Origin: an uncultured Methanomicrobiales archaeon
GTDB lineage: Archaea > Halobacteriota > Methanomicrobia > Methanomicrobiales > Methanospirillaceae
Assembly: GCA_949320185.1 (NCBI GenBank)
Contig: CASGHK010000045.1
Location: 1-64,000 of the forward strand
DNA length: 64,000 nucleotides
Direction: 5' to 3'
The number at the start of each line of letters is the position of its first letter. Positions within the stretch are counted from its first letter, which is position 1. This document shows positions 27,943-37,746 of this stretch, one piece after another. The translations under genes and the position numbers were made by a program. The notes under the pieces are model-generated. The model was given only the letters and a program-made list of their open reading frames with translations, was not told where the DNA came from and ran no database searches.

Positions 27943-30612
27943 CTATGGGCACTGCCCGGGGTACTCCTTCCCGCCGGCAACCTTCCGTGCGGCGCCCGCC
28001 GGAACCGCGAGTTCGAACCGCGCCCCATCGCCTGGGGTACCGACCTCCCGGATCTCGATCCCGGTGATGGCGAGCACCTCCCTGACCAGAAAGAGGCCAA
28101 AACCGGTGTTATCGCCGTAGCCCCGCTCGAAGATCCGCTCTTTCTGGTCGGTGGGAACACCGACACCGTCGTCCTCGCAGACGATCACTGTCCTGGAATC
28201 GCGCTCGCAGAGCGAGAACCGTACCCTGGTAACCCGTCCTCCGTGTCGGACCGCGTTCTCGATCAGGTTGTAGAAGACCCGGACGATCAGCGCGTCCGCG
28301 TAGACCTCCAGGTCCCCCGGGAGGTCGTTTTCAACCCGGACCACCCCGAGGGACACGTCCCGGGACGCCTGGTCGATGAGGGTGCGGACGTCCTGCCAGG
28401 CGGGGGCGTGCACCCCGATCTCCTCGAACGTCTTCGTGAACAGGATCATCGAGGCGATCCGGTCGGCGGCGGCGGTGCAGTGACGGGCGTACTCCTGCAG
28501 CTTCGGATCGGTCTGCTTCGACTCAAGGAGGCTCATGAAGCCGCGCAACACCGTCAGCTGGTTGTCGATGTCGTGGCGAGTGATCCCGGAAAGGAGGTTG
28601 AGTACCCGGTTCGCCCGGAGCAGGCTCTCCTCCAGGCGGACCCGCTCAGTCGTGTCGAGGATCACCGCAACGAAGACCGGCGCCGTGCCGGCCCTGACCA
28701 GCTGGAGGTGAACTTCCACCGGGTAGAGGGACCCGTCCTTCCTCCTGTGGACGGTGGAGAAGACCTGGATCTCGACCTCGCCAGATCGGAGCGGCTGGAC
28801 CAGGGCCTCGAACTCCTCTGCGGTGATCAGGGGCTTCAGGTCGAGAGGCGTCATCTGCCGGAGCTCGTCCATGGAGTAGCCCACGTTCTCCAGGGCCCCC
28901 CGGTTCACCCCGATGAAGTGGAGGGTTTGTTCGTCGAAGGTGTAGATCTCGTTCAGGGAGGATTCGAGGATCCGGCCGAACTGGGTCAGCATCGCCTCGT
29001 CCTCTTTTCTCTTCGTCACGTCGTGGTAGGTGCCGGCGATCCTTACAGGTCTCCCGTCCGAACCACGCTCGACCACCCGCCCCTTCGCGAGGATCCATGA
29101 CCATTTACCGGGGCCGGACTCGTATCGGTACTCGGCCTCGTACACCTGGCTCCTCCCATCGAGGAGGTCCTGAAAGCTCTGGTAGGCTCTCTCGCGGTCG
29201 GCCGGGTGTATGAGGCCCTTCCACTGCTCCAGGGTGACGGTCTCCTCTATCCCACCGGGCCGTAGGGGGTTGGTAAAGGCCAGCCCTTCCGTAATCGAGA
29301 CGTCCCAGGTTCCGACCTCTCCCCCTTCGAGCACAAGTGCCAGCCGCTCCCGACTCTCGCGGGCCTCCCGCTCCTGCCGGGTCAGCTCCTCGATCGTCGA
29401 CCTGAGCTCCTCTTCGGTGGCGGCGATCTCTTCGTTGGAGATGATCAGCTCCCGGTTCCTGGCGATGAGTTCGGCCCCTGTCCGCTTCTGCTCGGTGATG
29501 TCGTGCAGGACCCCGAAGAGGACGTCCCTCTCGGGGTCGTACTCCGCCTGGGCAAAGACATCGACGTCCCTTCCATCAGTCCGTCGGAGCCGGTACTCGA
29601 CCTCGAAGGGAATTCCGGTCATCATCAAATCCCGCCCCTTCGCCGTAAGGCGCTCCAGGTTTGTCTGGTCGAGCAATCCTGCTATCTCCGTCAAGGGCCA
29701 GGTCTCTTTATCCAGCCCCAGGATCACCTGCGCTCCCTTGGAGGCGGTCAGGGTCCCCCGGCGGCGGTCGACCTCCCAGTGTCCTATCCCGGCGATCTCC
29801 TCGGCCCGGCGGAACCGCTGCTCGCTCTGTCGGAGGGCCCGCTCCGCCTCCATGCGCTCGTCGACCGGCCGCGAGGTGATCACGATGCCCTCGATCCCGG
29901 GGGTCTCGACGAGGTTGACTGCCACGGCCTCGACATGGATATACGTACCGTCCGCCCGGCGGATCCTGACCGGGGTCGCCGTCCCCGGGTTGGTCCTTGC
30001 AAAGACCTCGTCCATCGCCTCCCTGGCCCGGGCGGTGTCGTCGGGGTGGATGAACTCGAGGGGGCTCTTGCCAATGGTGAAGCCCTCGGGATACCCGAGG
30101 ATGCGCCGCCCGGAGTCCGACTCGTAGGTGATCCGCCCGTCGCGGTCGACGATCCGGATGATGTCGGAGGAGTTCTGGATCAGGGAGCGGAACCGGAGTT
30201 CGCTCTCGGCGAGGGCCTTCCCGGTCGACTGCCGATCCACGGCGATCCGCACCTGATGGGCGAGCTGGAGGTACTGAGCCTCGGGCTCGCCCCCCTTCTG
30301 GACGTAGAAGTCGACCCCGTTGTTGATCGCCTGGATCACGATCTCCTCGCGCCCCCGGCCCGTAAAGAGGATGAAGGGAATACGGCCGAACCGTTCCCGG
30401 ACCGCGATGAGGAACCGAATGCCGTCCATCCCGGGCATCTGGTAGTCGGAGATGATCGCGTCGAATACCTCCCTCTCCAGGAGTGCGATGGCCTCTGCCG
30501 CTGACGCGACGGTGGTGACCGAAAAGTCACCGGCCATCTCGAGGAACAGTCTCCCGATCTCGAGCAGGTCGGGTTCGTCATCGACGTAGAGCGCCCGAAT
30601 TGGCCGTATCAT
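27943..30612 (-). CDS. Hybrid response-regulator/multi-PAS histidine kinase
   Basis: N-terminal receiver (RALYVDDEPDLLEIGRLFLE...DAIISDYQMPGMDGIRFL), several PAS domains, HATPase. Confidence 0.92.
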   Translation of the reverse strand: MIRPIRALYVDDEPDLLEIGRLFLEMAGDFSVTTVASAAEAIALLEREVFDAIISDYQMPGMDGIRFLIAVRERFGRIPFILFTGRGREEIVIQAINNGVDFYVQKGGEPEAQYLQLAHQVRIAVDRQSTGKALAESELRFRSLIQNSSDIIRIVDRDGRITYESDSGRRILGYPEGFTIGKSPLEFIHPDDTARAREAMDEVFARTNPGTATPVRIRRADGTYIHVEAVAVNLVETPGIEGIVITSRPVDERMEAERALRQSEQRFRRAEEIAGIGHWEVDRRRGTLTASKGAQVILGLDKETWPLTEIAGLLDQTNLERLTAKGRDLMMTGIPFEVEYRLRRTDGRDVDVFAQAEYDPERDVLFGVLHDITEQKRTGAELIARNRELIISNEEIAATEEELRSTIEELTRQEREARESRERLALVLEGGEVGTWDVSITEGLAFTNPLRPGGIEETVTLEQWKGLIHPADRERAYQSFQDLLDGRSQVYEAEYRYESGPGKWSWILAKGRVVERGSDGRPVRIAGTYHDVTKRKEDEAMLTQFGRILESSLNEIYTFDEQTLHFIGVNRGALENVGYSMDELRQMTPLDLKPLITAEEFEALVQPLRSGEVEIQVFSTVHRRKDGSLYPVEVHLQLVRAGTAPVFVAVILDTTERVRLEESLLRANRVLNLLSGITRHDIDNQLTVLRGFMSLLESKQTDPKLQEYARHCTAAADRIASMILFTKTFEEIGVHAPAWQDVRTLIDQASRDVSLGVVRVENDLPGDLEVYADALIVRVFYNLIENAVRHGGRVTRVRFSLCERDSRTVIVCEDDGVGVPTDQKERIFERGYGDNTGFGLFLVREVLAITGIEIREVGTPGDGARFELAVPAGAARKVAGGKEYPGQCP

Positions 30613-31059
30613 CCCTGCTCTTCACTCTCGCGGACAGGTATCAATACCTTTCGTTTCGTCTCCGGGGCATGGAGTTTGAAGAGCCCCGAGCGAGCAGGAG
30701 GCCGCTCGACCCCTGGGAGATCCCGGCGAGTGCGGTAAGCGGGTCGCCCCCAGCGGTGGGCTGGCATGCCCGGTCCCGGTCGTGGACGGTCCATACCGGC
30801 GGCGGTGCTGCTCCCATTCCCATCGAGGGTCTCTCTCTATTCCGGCTGGTCATCCGCCGATACATCTCCGGCGGCGTGGGTCGCCGTCAGAACGAGTAGG
30901 AGGGCGAGGAGTGCGCCGGAGTGGTAATCCTGCCCAGCTATGCCGATACCCCTTTAGAGGACTAAAAAGGCTGTTGATCGGGCTTGAGTCAGAGAATAAA
31001 CTGGGCGCCAGTCTAGTGGATTGCCCCCTTGCTGATCCAGGCGATCGTATGGGTTGGTG

Positions 31060-31220
31060 TCATCAGAGCCCGCGATCGCCTCGAAGCTGCGCGATAGATA
31101 AAACCTGCATGGCCTGAATGCCCTCGACGACCTCAGCGATGTCCGCCGCATCGTCCTCAGTAAGGGATTGTTGCCGATCGCCAGGTTGGCAGGGTGGTCG
31201 ATCAGATCCACATGGGGTCT
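31060..31220 (-). pseudogene. Unidentified frame-broken coding relic
   Basis: HVDLIDHPANLAIGNNPLL in one frame continues as TEDDAADIAEVVEGIQAMQVLSIAQLRGDRGL* in the next frame. Confidence 0.4.
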
Positions 31221-31552
31221 CGTGTGGGTATACCTGAAGGTTGTCGAGTGACCTTGTGCCGGATGCGAACAATACGTCCGTGGGGACCGGTTACCGGTCG
31301 CCTTTGTGGCGCTGATCTACACGAAATATATGGCAACTGCCATCAAGACGACCTGCTTCACCTCCTTACAATAGAGCGAAAGGACTCTTTCAGCAGAAAG
31401 TTCCCGTGTTCAGGGTGAGCAGGGAAGGTTCGAAAGAAAATGACGGGACAGACGGACAGAATTGCAGAGAATGGCGTTCGGAACGGCGTAATCAGAGTGT
31501 TCCGGAAGATCCTCGGTAACTTTATCATCCAATGTGATATCGTCTACATTAT

Positions 31553-34500
31553 ATGAAATCCGAACCTCTCCTCCTTCTATTCATCCTCCTGTTTTTTCTG
31601 TGCGCAGTCGTCCCTCCCGTCTCCGCATCGGAGAGTTATATCTTTACGGGGAAATGGGGAGTCTACGGCTCCGGTGACGGACAGGTCCACTATCCGGAGG
31701 GTATCGCGATCACCGCCGCGGGCAGTGTCTACCTCGTCGACACGATGAATAACAGGGTCCAGAAGTTCACGTCCACCGGTACCTTTGTGTCGCAATGGGG
31801 TGTCAAGGGCACCGCCAACGGGCAATTCGATACACCGAGAGAGTGCGCCGTCGATAACGACGGCAACGTATACGTTGTGGACTCCCTGAACAACCGTATC
31901 CAGAAGTTCACATCGAGTGGAACATTCGTCACGATGTGGGGGGAAGAGGGGAGTTACGGCCCGGGGCAGTTCAGCAATCCGATGGGGATCGCCGTGAGTA
32001 ACGCGGGCGATGTCTATGTCGTGGACAGGGACCACCACCGGGTGCAGAAATTCACCTCGACCGGCGGTTATGTCTCCATGTGGGGCGACCTCGGGACGGG
32101 AAACGGTCAGTTCTATAGCCCCACCGGCATCGCGACCGATCGTGCCGGGAATGTATATGTCGCCGATTCCTGGAACCATCGGATCCAGAAGTTCAGTTCG
32201 ACCGGCACCTACGTCACGCAATGGGGCACGTGGGGAAATGGGGACGGCCAGTTCAACAACCCGATGGATATCGCTGTGGACGGCACCGGATATGTCTACG
32301 TGACGGACCGGGTGAATCACCGCGTTCAGAAGTTTACGTCGACCGGGACATTCGTCACGAAATGGGGGGAATACGGCTCGAATGATGGGCAGTTCGACGG
32401 GCTGTGGGGTATTGCGGTCGACAGCGCGGGTACCGTCCATGTCGTCGACACGGTCAATAATCGCGTCCAGACGTTCGCGAAACAGGGAACGACCCCGGTC
32501 CCGACCGCGACGCCGACTCCGACCGTAACACCGACCTTGACCGTACCGACACTCAAGCCGGTGCCGGGTGCGTCCGGCCTGCCACAGGATCTGGACCGCG
32601 ACGGGCGGTGCGAGGACGTGAACGGCAACGGCCGGGAGGACTTTGCCGATATTGTGCTCTACTTCAACCAGATGGCCTGGATCGCGGGGAACGAACCGCT
32701 GGAGGCGTTCGACTACAACGACAACGGGCGGATCGATTTCGCCGATGTCGTCAGGCTCTTCACCGATCTCAGCGGCGGCCCCACCCCGACTCCCATGCCC
32801 ATCACACCTACTCCGACGATCACGCAGGGCCCTTTCATCGCTCAGATCGTCAATCCCTCCACCGAACCGCAGACCATTCGTTTCAACGACACGATCGCGG
32901 TCACCATCCCGGGAGGGGTGCTCGCCAGCCCGTCGGTCCTCCTCGTTCAGAGCGTGACGAGTCCGCCGGCACCGCCGAGAGAAGGGGACGTGCCCCTCAC
33001 ATCGATCGAAGTCTCGCTCGGCGACCAGCACGAGTTCTCGTCGGAGATCGTGATCGAAGCACCGTATGACCCCGCCCGCATCCCGGCCGGGTCGGATACC
33101 CTCGGGGGAGTGACGGGGGGCTACTGGGATGCGGGGAGTGCCGCGTGGGTCCTGGTACCCGCAACCATCGACGAGGATCGGCATGTCGTCACCCTGGCGA
33201 CGAGGCACCTGACGGTCTTCGAGTGGTTCATCGGGTCGACCGTTCACAAATATTTTGCGACGGCGGGCCACGTCGTCGTCTATTATGATACGAACGACGA
33301 TGCCTTCGCCAGATATTTCGACACCGCCCACACGTTCGCCGACGCACGAGCCATGGCCGTCTGGTGTTCGCAGGTCCTCGAAGACCAGTATTCGACCTAT
33401 ACGGCGATGGGGTTCGACCCCGCGAACCCGAGCCTCGATGGCAATGGCAAAGTCGTCGTCCATATCGGGAAATACCCGGACGGGGCCGAATGGTCGTGGT
33501 CGAGCGGCCATATATATGTGTCCATCTACCCGACCGTGGATCCTCCGGACGAGATCCACGCGCTCCGGCAGGATCTCAAACACGATCTCTTCCATGCGGT
33601 CCAGAACAGTTATATCACGGTCCCGGCTATGCTGAACAACCGCTGGTGGATGGATGCCACCGCGGACTATGCGGCGGGCGAGTGGCCGCCGATCACTCCG
33701 GATTACTTTGTAAAACCCATCGACAGTTCGAGTGAGCCGCACATGTACCAGACTGCCGGGTTGATCCAAACGATGCTACGTGTGAGCGGAGCGACCTTCC
33801 CCGAACTCTGGGACTACTCCATCGCCTCGGGTGGCGACATCTATACCCGGCTCGACCCCTTCATGAAGACGCACGGCTCCACGCTCGGCAAGGCTTACCT
33901 GGAATTCGCCCGGGAGCACCGTACCCTCCTCCCCGACGAAGGGACGAGCTGGTTCGTCGATGGTGACCCTGATTATGAGATGAACCATCAGTTCACCCCC
34001 GCACCGAAGGGAGGCATACGAAACTGGACCGTTCGAGTCGATGTGTTTCCATCCTTCACTGCTCCGCGCCTTGTCGGAATCGGAGTCGTTGACGGCGAGA
34101 CGCTCCCCGACACGACGCTGGTCTTCTTCGAGAACGAGGATCGAAACTGGACGAACACGCCCTGCCTCCTCAACGCCTCCGATGATGATACGATCATCGT
34201 GCATGCCCTGAACGTCGCGGACAGCACGGCCAATGTCGCCCTCTCCGTCCGGGAACCATGGGTCTATTTCAATTCGGTGGAACTGGTCGAACCGAACCAC
34301 CAGCTCGTCGAGGGTCGAGTGATCGTGTCTCATATCCCGATCGGGATCAAGGCCTTGCACCTCGAATGTTCCAGATTTGGTCATAGGACATGGGACACTT
34401 CGGGTTTCGACCCGGGGCAGATGTCGAGCGGCACGATGAGTACGACCGTCGAAGTCACGGGAGATCGGGTGGAAGTGCCGGTGTATATTCGTCGTGATCA

Positions 34501-34618
34501 GCCGCCTCCAAACACGGGAGGTACGCAACAACTGAATATCGATGTCCACGAGGATACGACCGGCGAGCTGCATCTCTTCGGAAATTTAGTTGTTCCGATC
34601 AGGTTGCTGAAAGATTGA
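31553..34618 (+). CDS. Secreted NHL-repeat beta-propeller protein with dockerin-like Ca-binding repeats and metallopeptidase-like C-terminal region
   Basis: Signal peptide; repeated NRVQKFTSTGTFV..WG blocks; DLDRDGRCEDVNGNGREDFADIVLYFN...FDYNDNGRIDFADVVRLF; HDLFHAVQN...WWMDATADYAAGEW. Confidence 0.85.
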   Translation: MKSEPLLLLFILLFFLCAVVPPVSASESYIFTGKWGVYGSGDGQVHYPEGIAITAAGSVYLVDTMNNRVQKFTSTGTFVSQWGVKGTANGQFDTPRECAVDNDGNVYVVDSLNNRIQKFTSSGTFVTMWGEEGSYGPGQFSNPMGIAVSNAGDVYVVDRDHHRVQKFTSTGGYVSMWGDLGTGNGQFYSPTGIATDRAGNVYVADSWNHRIQKFSSTGTYVTQWGTWGNGDGQFNNPMDIAVDGTGYVYVTDRVNHRVQKFTSTGTFVTKWGEYGSNDGQFDGLWGIAVDSAGTVHVVDTVNNRVQTFAKQGTTPVPTATPTPTVTPTLTVPTLKPVPGASGLPQDLDRDGRCEDVNGNGREDFADIVLYFNQMAWIAGNEPLEAFDYNDNGRIDFADVVRLFTDLSGGPTPTPMPITPTPTITQGPFIAQIVNPSTEPQTIRFNDTIAVTIPGGVLASPSVLLVQSVTSPPAPPREGDVPLTSIEVSLGDQHEFSSEIVIEAPYDPARIPAGSDTLGGVTGGYWDAGSAAWVLVPATIDEDRHVVTLATRHLTVFEWFIGSTVHKYFATAGHVVVYYDTNDDAFARYFDTAHTFADARAMAVWCSQVLEDQYSTYTAMGFDPANPSLDGNGKVVVHIGKYPDGAEWSWSSGHIYVSIYPTVDPPDEIHALRQDLKHDLFHAVQNSYITVPAMLNNRWWMDATADYAAGEWPPITPDYFVKPIDSSSEPHMYQTAGLIQTMLRVSGATFPELWDYSIASGGDIYTRLDPFMKTHGSTLGKAYLEFAREHRTLLPDEGTSWFVDGDPDYEMNHQFTPAPKGGIRNWTVRVDVFPSFTAPRLVGIGVVDGETLPDTTLVFFENEDRNWTNTPCLLNASDDDTIIVHALNVADSTANVALSVREPWVYFNSVELVEPNHQLVEGRVIVSHIPIGIKALHLECSRFGHRTWDTSGFDPGQMSSGTMSTTVEVTGDRVEVPVYIRRDQPPPNTGGTQQLNIDVHEDTTGELHLFGNLVVPIRLLKD
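31640..32480 (+). repeat. About six tandem NHL-repeat units of ~140 bp
   Basis: Recurrent translation (N/H)(R/H)(V/I)QKFTSTGTFVTxWG...G(D/N)GQFxxPxGIAVDxAGxVYVVD. Confidence 0.85.
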
Positions 34619-34999
34619 GCGGGGCCCGGCCGATCGCCGCCCCCTCCCCCCCCTCGATGATCGCTCATGACGGCCGACTCTCTTTCGAGTGTCGCACGGT
34701 CGATGCCGAGAACCGCTGGAGACCCCGGCGCAATCGATCACATCGCAGGGGAGTCTTTGCGACCGTACCGACCATCGGGGACGGGAATAAACCAAAGGGA
34801 GCGCTCCGATCTCAATGGGCACTTCACGAGGCCGTACTCCCGTGAGATTCTTCCTCTTGCATTTGCAGAAGCCCACCATCCGGTCCCCCCTCCTCATCGA
34901 TGTCCACGAGGGTCGTCCCAGATTGTCGAAGGAGCGAGAATACGTGCGAAACAGCTCCGACGGTACTCGTTCTCCGCTCGAGTTACCTGGTGATCAGTT

Positions 35000-35415
35000 C
35001 CATCACGTGCGCGTCCGGACCATTTATGGTACGCTTCCGGAAACGCCGTATCGATCGGCTGTCCCGGTATGCACCGTTTCTATATGTTCGCAGCAGGTTG
35101 ATATCTCCCGTCTTCGAGCTCGTGGGCGTGTCCCGACGCTTGCATCCAGCCTTTTCGCCGCATCGCTTGACGAGATGCCGAAGAAGGACGGCTGGTGGGT
35201 TTCAAAGAGCCGGAAGCAGGTCTCAAGTACCTGCACCTTATCGGGCGTGATGCCCCTCCGGATGTCGACCTTGCCCCTGGCGATCCCCCCTCTTCGAAGG
35301 TCTTCCGGAGCTCGGGAAAGATGGGGGCTGTCAGCTCGTTACGCTCAGGGCGGTGATGAGGGGGGCAATAAGGTCGAGCCTCTCCTTACGATCATACGGC
35401 CGTACGAGGATTGAT
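35000..35415 (-). pseudogene. Unidentified frame-broken gene relic
   Basis: Minus strand reads LVRPYDRKERLDLIAPLITALSVTS / ELTAPIFPELRKTFEEGD / IARGKVDIRRGITPDKVQVLETCFRLFETHQPSFFGI across shifted frames. Confidence 0.5.
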
Positions 35416-35571
35416 TCCTCTCTTTTTCGCGCGGGCGGCCCGCCCCCGTTCTAGCGAGTGTGGCGGGAAGTGGCTGGCCGCCGCGACGTCCATGATGGTG
35501 AAAGGCCGCCCACGTCACCCTGACGGCTCGAGGCGTTCGCCCTCCAGCAAGACCCGCCGATCCGGTCGATA

Positions 35572-36354
35572 ATGGTCAGGTCACGTGATTTTGAACGACT
35601 CGACCTTCGTCGTACCTCCATTCATGTTGTTGGATGTCGACCCGTTGAGGACGTTGACCGTATCTCCCATCACCACAAAGCTCTGTCTGGAGCGGGGAAT
35701 CTGAAGCAATACCTGCTCTTCCCATGGGTCGGTCTGCGGGTAGTACAGCAGGACTGCAGGATCTATCTTCTCCTCTGAGGCGTCACCCGCAACGACGATC
35801 TTCCCGTTTTCGGCCGCGCCTCCGCTGACCCCCTTTCCGCGCCGCCGGAGGCTTGAAACCGCCGTTCAGCGACTGGTGGTTGAGAAGTACTTGTTGACCT
35901 GGGCAACAGTGCTCGACCTCTCCCCGGTACCGCCGCGGCCGTTGATGACATTGAAGTCGCTTCCGATGGCCGAGTTTCTCCGTTCTGCCGGCTGAACGGT
36001 GCATCGGGGAGCTTCGTCAGGTTGTCGAGGACTGAGAAGACCTCGAAGCCCGATAGCGTGCGCCGCGCATCACCGGTTCCGGCGATGCCGCCGATCACGT
36101 AGATCTTTCCATCGACGGCCTCTACCATCGGGTTCCACCGTGCGGTGGGCATCGAGGGCACGGTTGTCCAGGTGCCGTTCTTGGGTTCGTCTTCCACCAT
36201 CACGGCGAGGGCGTATCCTGACGAGTCCATTCCCCCGATGAGGTAGATCTTCCCGTTTGCAGCCTCCGTTGCCGGACTTATCCGTTCGATGGGTGCCGAA
36301 GCCGACGTGGCGCCGGTTCCCTCTCTCGAATCCGCGGATCAGGACGAATAGCAT
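35572..36354 (-). pseudogene. Kelch-repeat protein relic
   Basis: GTWTTVPSMPTARWNPMVEAVDGKIYVIGGIAGTGD...FEVFSVLDNLTKLPDAPF with broken frames both sides. Confidence 0.65.
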
Positions 36355-36540
36355 TATCCCGTGACGAGCAGAGCTCCGACCAAGAGGACTTAAACTCCCA
36401 GTGTACGATTTCGGATGGGTTACGATCTGATAGGGTCCACATAAGGGGTTTCGCGTTTCATCTCGATGAGATGGGGCGGCGCAATTCCCCTATCCGTCCC
36501 GGCGGTCCGAAAGCATACCGGCAACCGCCTGCCGCTCTGA

Positions 36541-37200
36541 TCATGCAACCGGTTCGATCAGTCCTTCATCGTCCTGGGACGGGCTGTAGACCCGGCGAGA
36601 GACCGGGAACGCCTCCATCGCCCCGGCAGAATAGGGACCGAGGAGGTGGAAGAGCTCGTCTAAGACTAGCGGTGTTGGGTCTAGCCAGCGCTCTTCCGTC
36701 TCGGGTGTGAGGATCACCGGCATCCGGTCGTGGATGGGTTGGATAACGTCGTTCGCCGTCGTCGTGATGATCGTGTAGGTGGGGTGCTCAGTGCCCGTCG
36801 GATGCGTCCAGAGGTTGTAGAGGCCGGCGAACGCGAAGAGGGGGGGCTCTTTCACCTGGATGTAATACGGCGTCTTCTGACTGCCGTCCTTCTTCACTCG
36901 AAAAATCCGCTCGCCGGCACTAGGCAGCGGCGGTGCCGGAGGAGGCCCCGCAACATCGGGCGCTCGGTAAGCGTCTCGGCGCGGGCGTGGATCGGTCGGG
37001 GGTACTGGGTCGGCTCCCTGGCCCAGTGAGGGACGAGCCCCCATTCCATCATGACCCGCTCCACCTGGTCGTCCTTCACCACGATCGGCATCTCCTTGAA
37101 GGGCGTGACGTTGAACCGAGAGCGGCAGGACGGCTCTGAGGGTGGACCCTGAACCGGTTTATGAGGTCATCGGTGCAGATCAGCGAGTTCAGCCACACAT
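36541..37200 (-). pseudogene. SRAP/HMCES (YedK) family protein, multiply frameshifted
   Basis: MCG / [22 protein letters not shown] / [32 protein letters not shown]...[32 protein letters not shown] / [64 protein letters not shown]. Confidence 0.85.
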
Positions 37201-37405
37201 CGTACCCTCTCCGTTTCGCTCATGAATGATGAAGGATGGCTTCCGCGGATTAGTGTGCCGGCTCCGAGTCCGTGAAATTCGAGAATCAACGGGGTACTCG
37301 ATGGGATCTCTCCCGAAAATACATCGTCGAACGGTCCGCGTCCCGACTATCCAGTCTGGGTAAGAAATAATCCGATCGAAAAGATGGTCTGACTGTGCGC
37401 CCGGA

Positions 37406-37476
37406 TGCGATAGCCGGGATTCGAACCCGAGTTAGAGGCTTGGGAAGCCCCTGTCCTACCACTAGACTACTATCGC
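37406..37476 (-). tRNA. tRNA-Gly (anticodon CCC)
   Basis: Minus strand GCGATAG-TA-GTCTAGTGGTAGGAC-A-GGGGC-TTCCCAA-GCCTC-TAAC-TCGGG-TTCGAAT-CCCGG-CTATCGC-A folds as cloverleaf. Confidence 0.95.
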
Positions 37477-37531
37477 ACGCGTTCTGCAGTCTACGTTGGT
37501 CAGAGTACGATATCAACCTTATCGGGGAAGC

Positions 37532-37681
37532 CTACAGCTTCCCCGCATACTTCTCGGGATCGGCATCGAACGCCTTCTTGCACCCGGGAGCGCAGAAATA
37601 GACCTTCTTTCCCCCGTATTCGCTCGTCCACTTCGCCGTCGCCTCGTCGACGTCCATATCGCAGATTGGGTCACGTGCCAT
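37532..37681 (-). CDS. YHS-domain metal-binding protein
   Basis: MARDPICDMDVDEATAKWTSEYGGKKVYFCAPGCKKAFDADPEKYAGKL. Confidence 0.9.
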   Translation of the reverse strand: MARDPICDMDVDEATAKWTSEYGGKKVYFCAPGCKKAFDADPEKYAGKL

Positions 37682-37746
37682 GGTTTCTCTCGCGACGGTC
37701 TCTGCCGTCACCTCGAATACGGTGGACTGGATAAAAAAGGTGCGGT

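Noticed and set aside
31640-32480. Regularly spaced ~140-bp repeats that could suggest a CRISPR-like or satellite array
   Set aside because: They are in-frame NHL protein repeats within a single CDS, with no constant repeat/unique spacer pattern.
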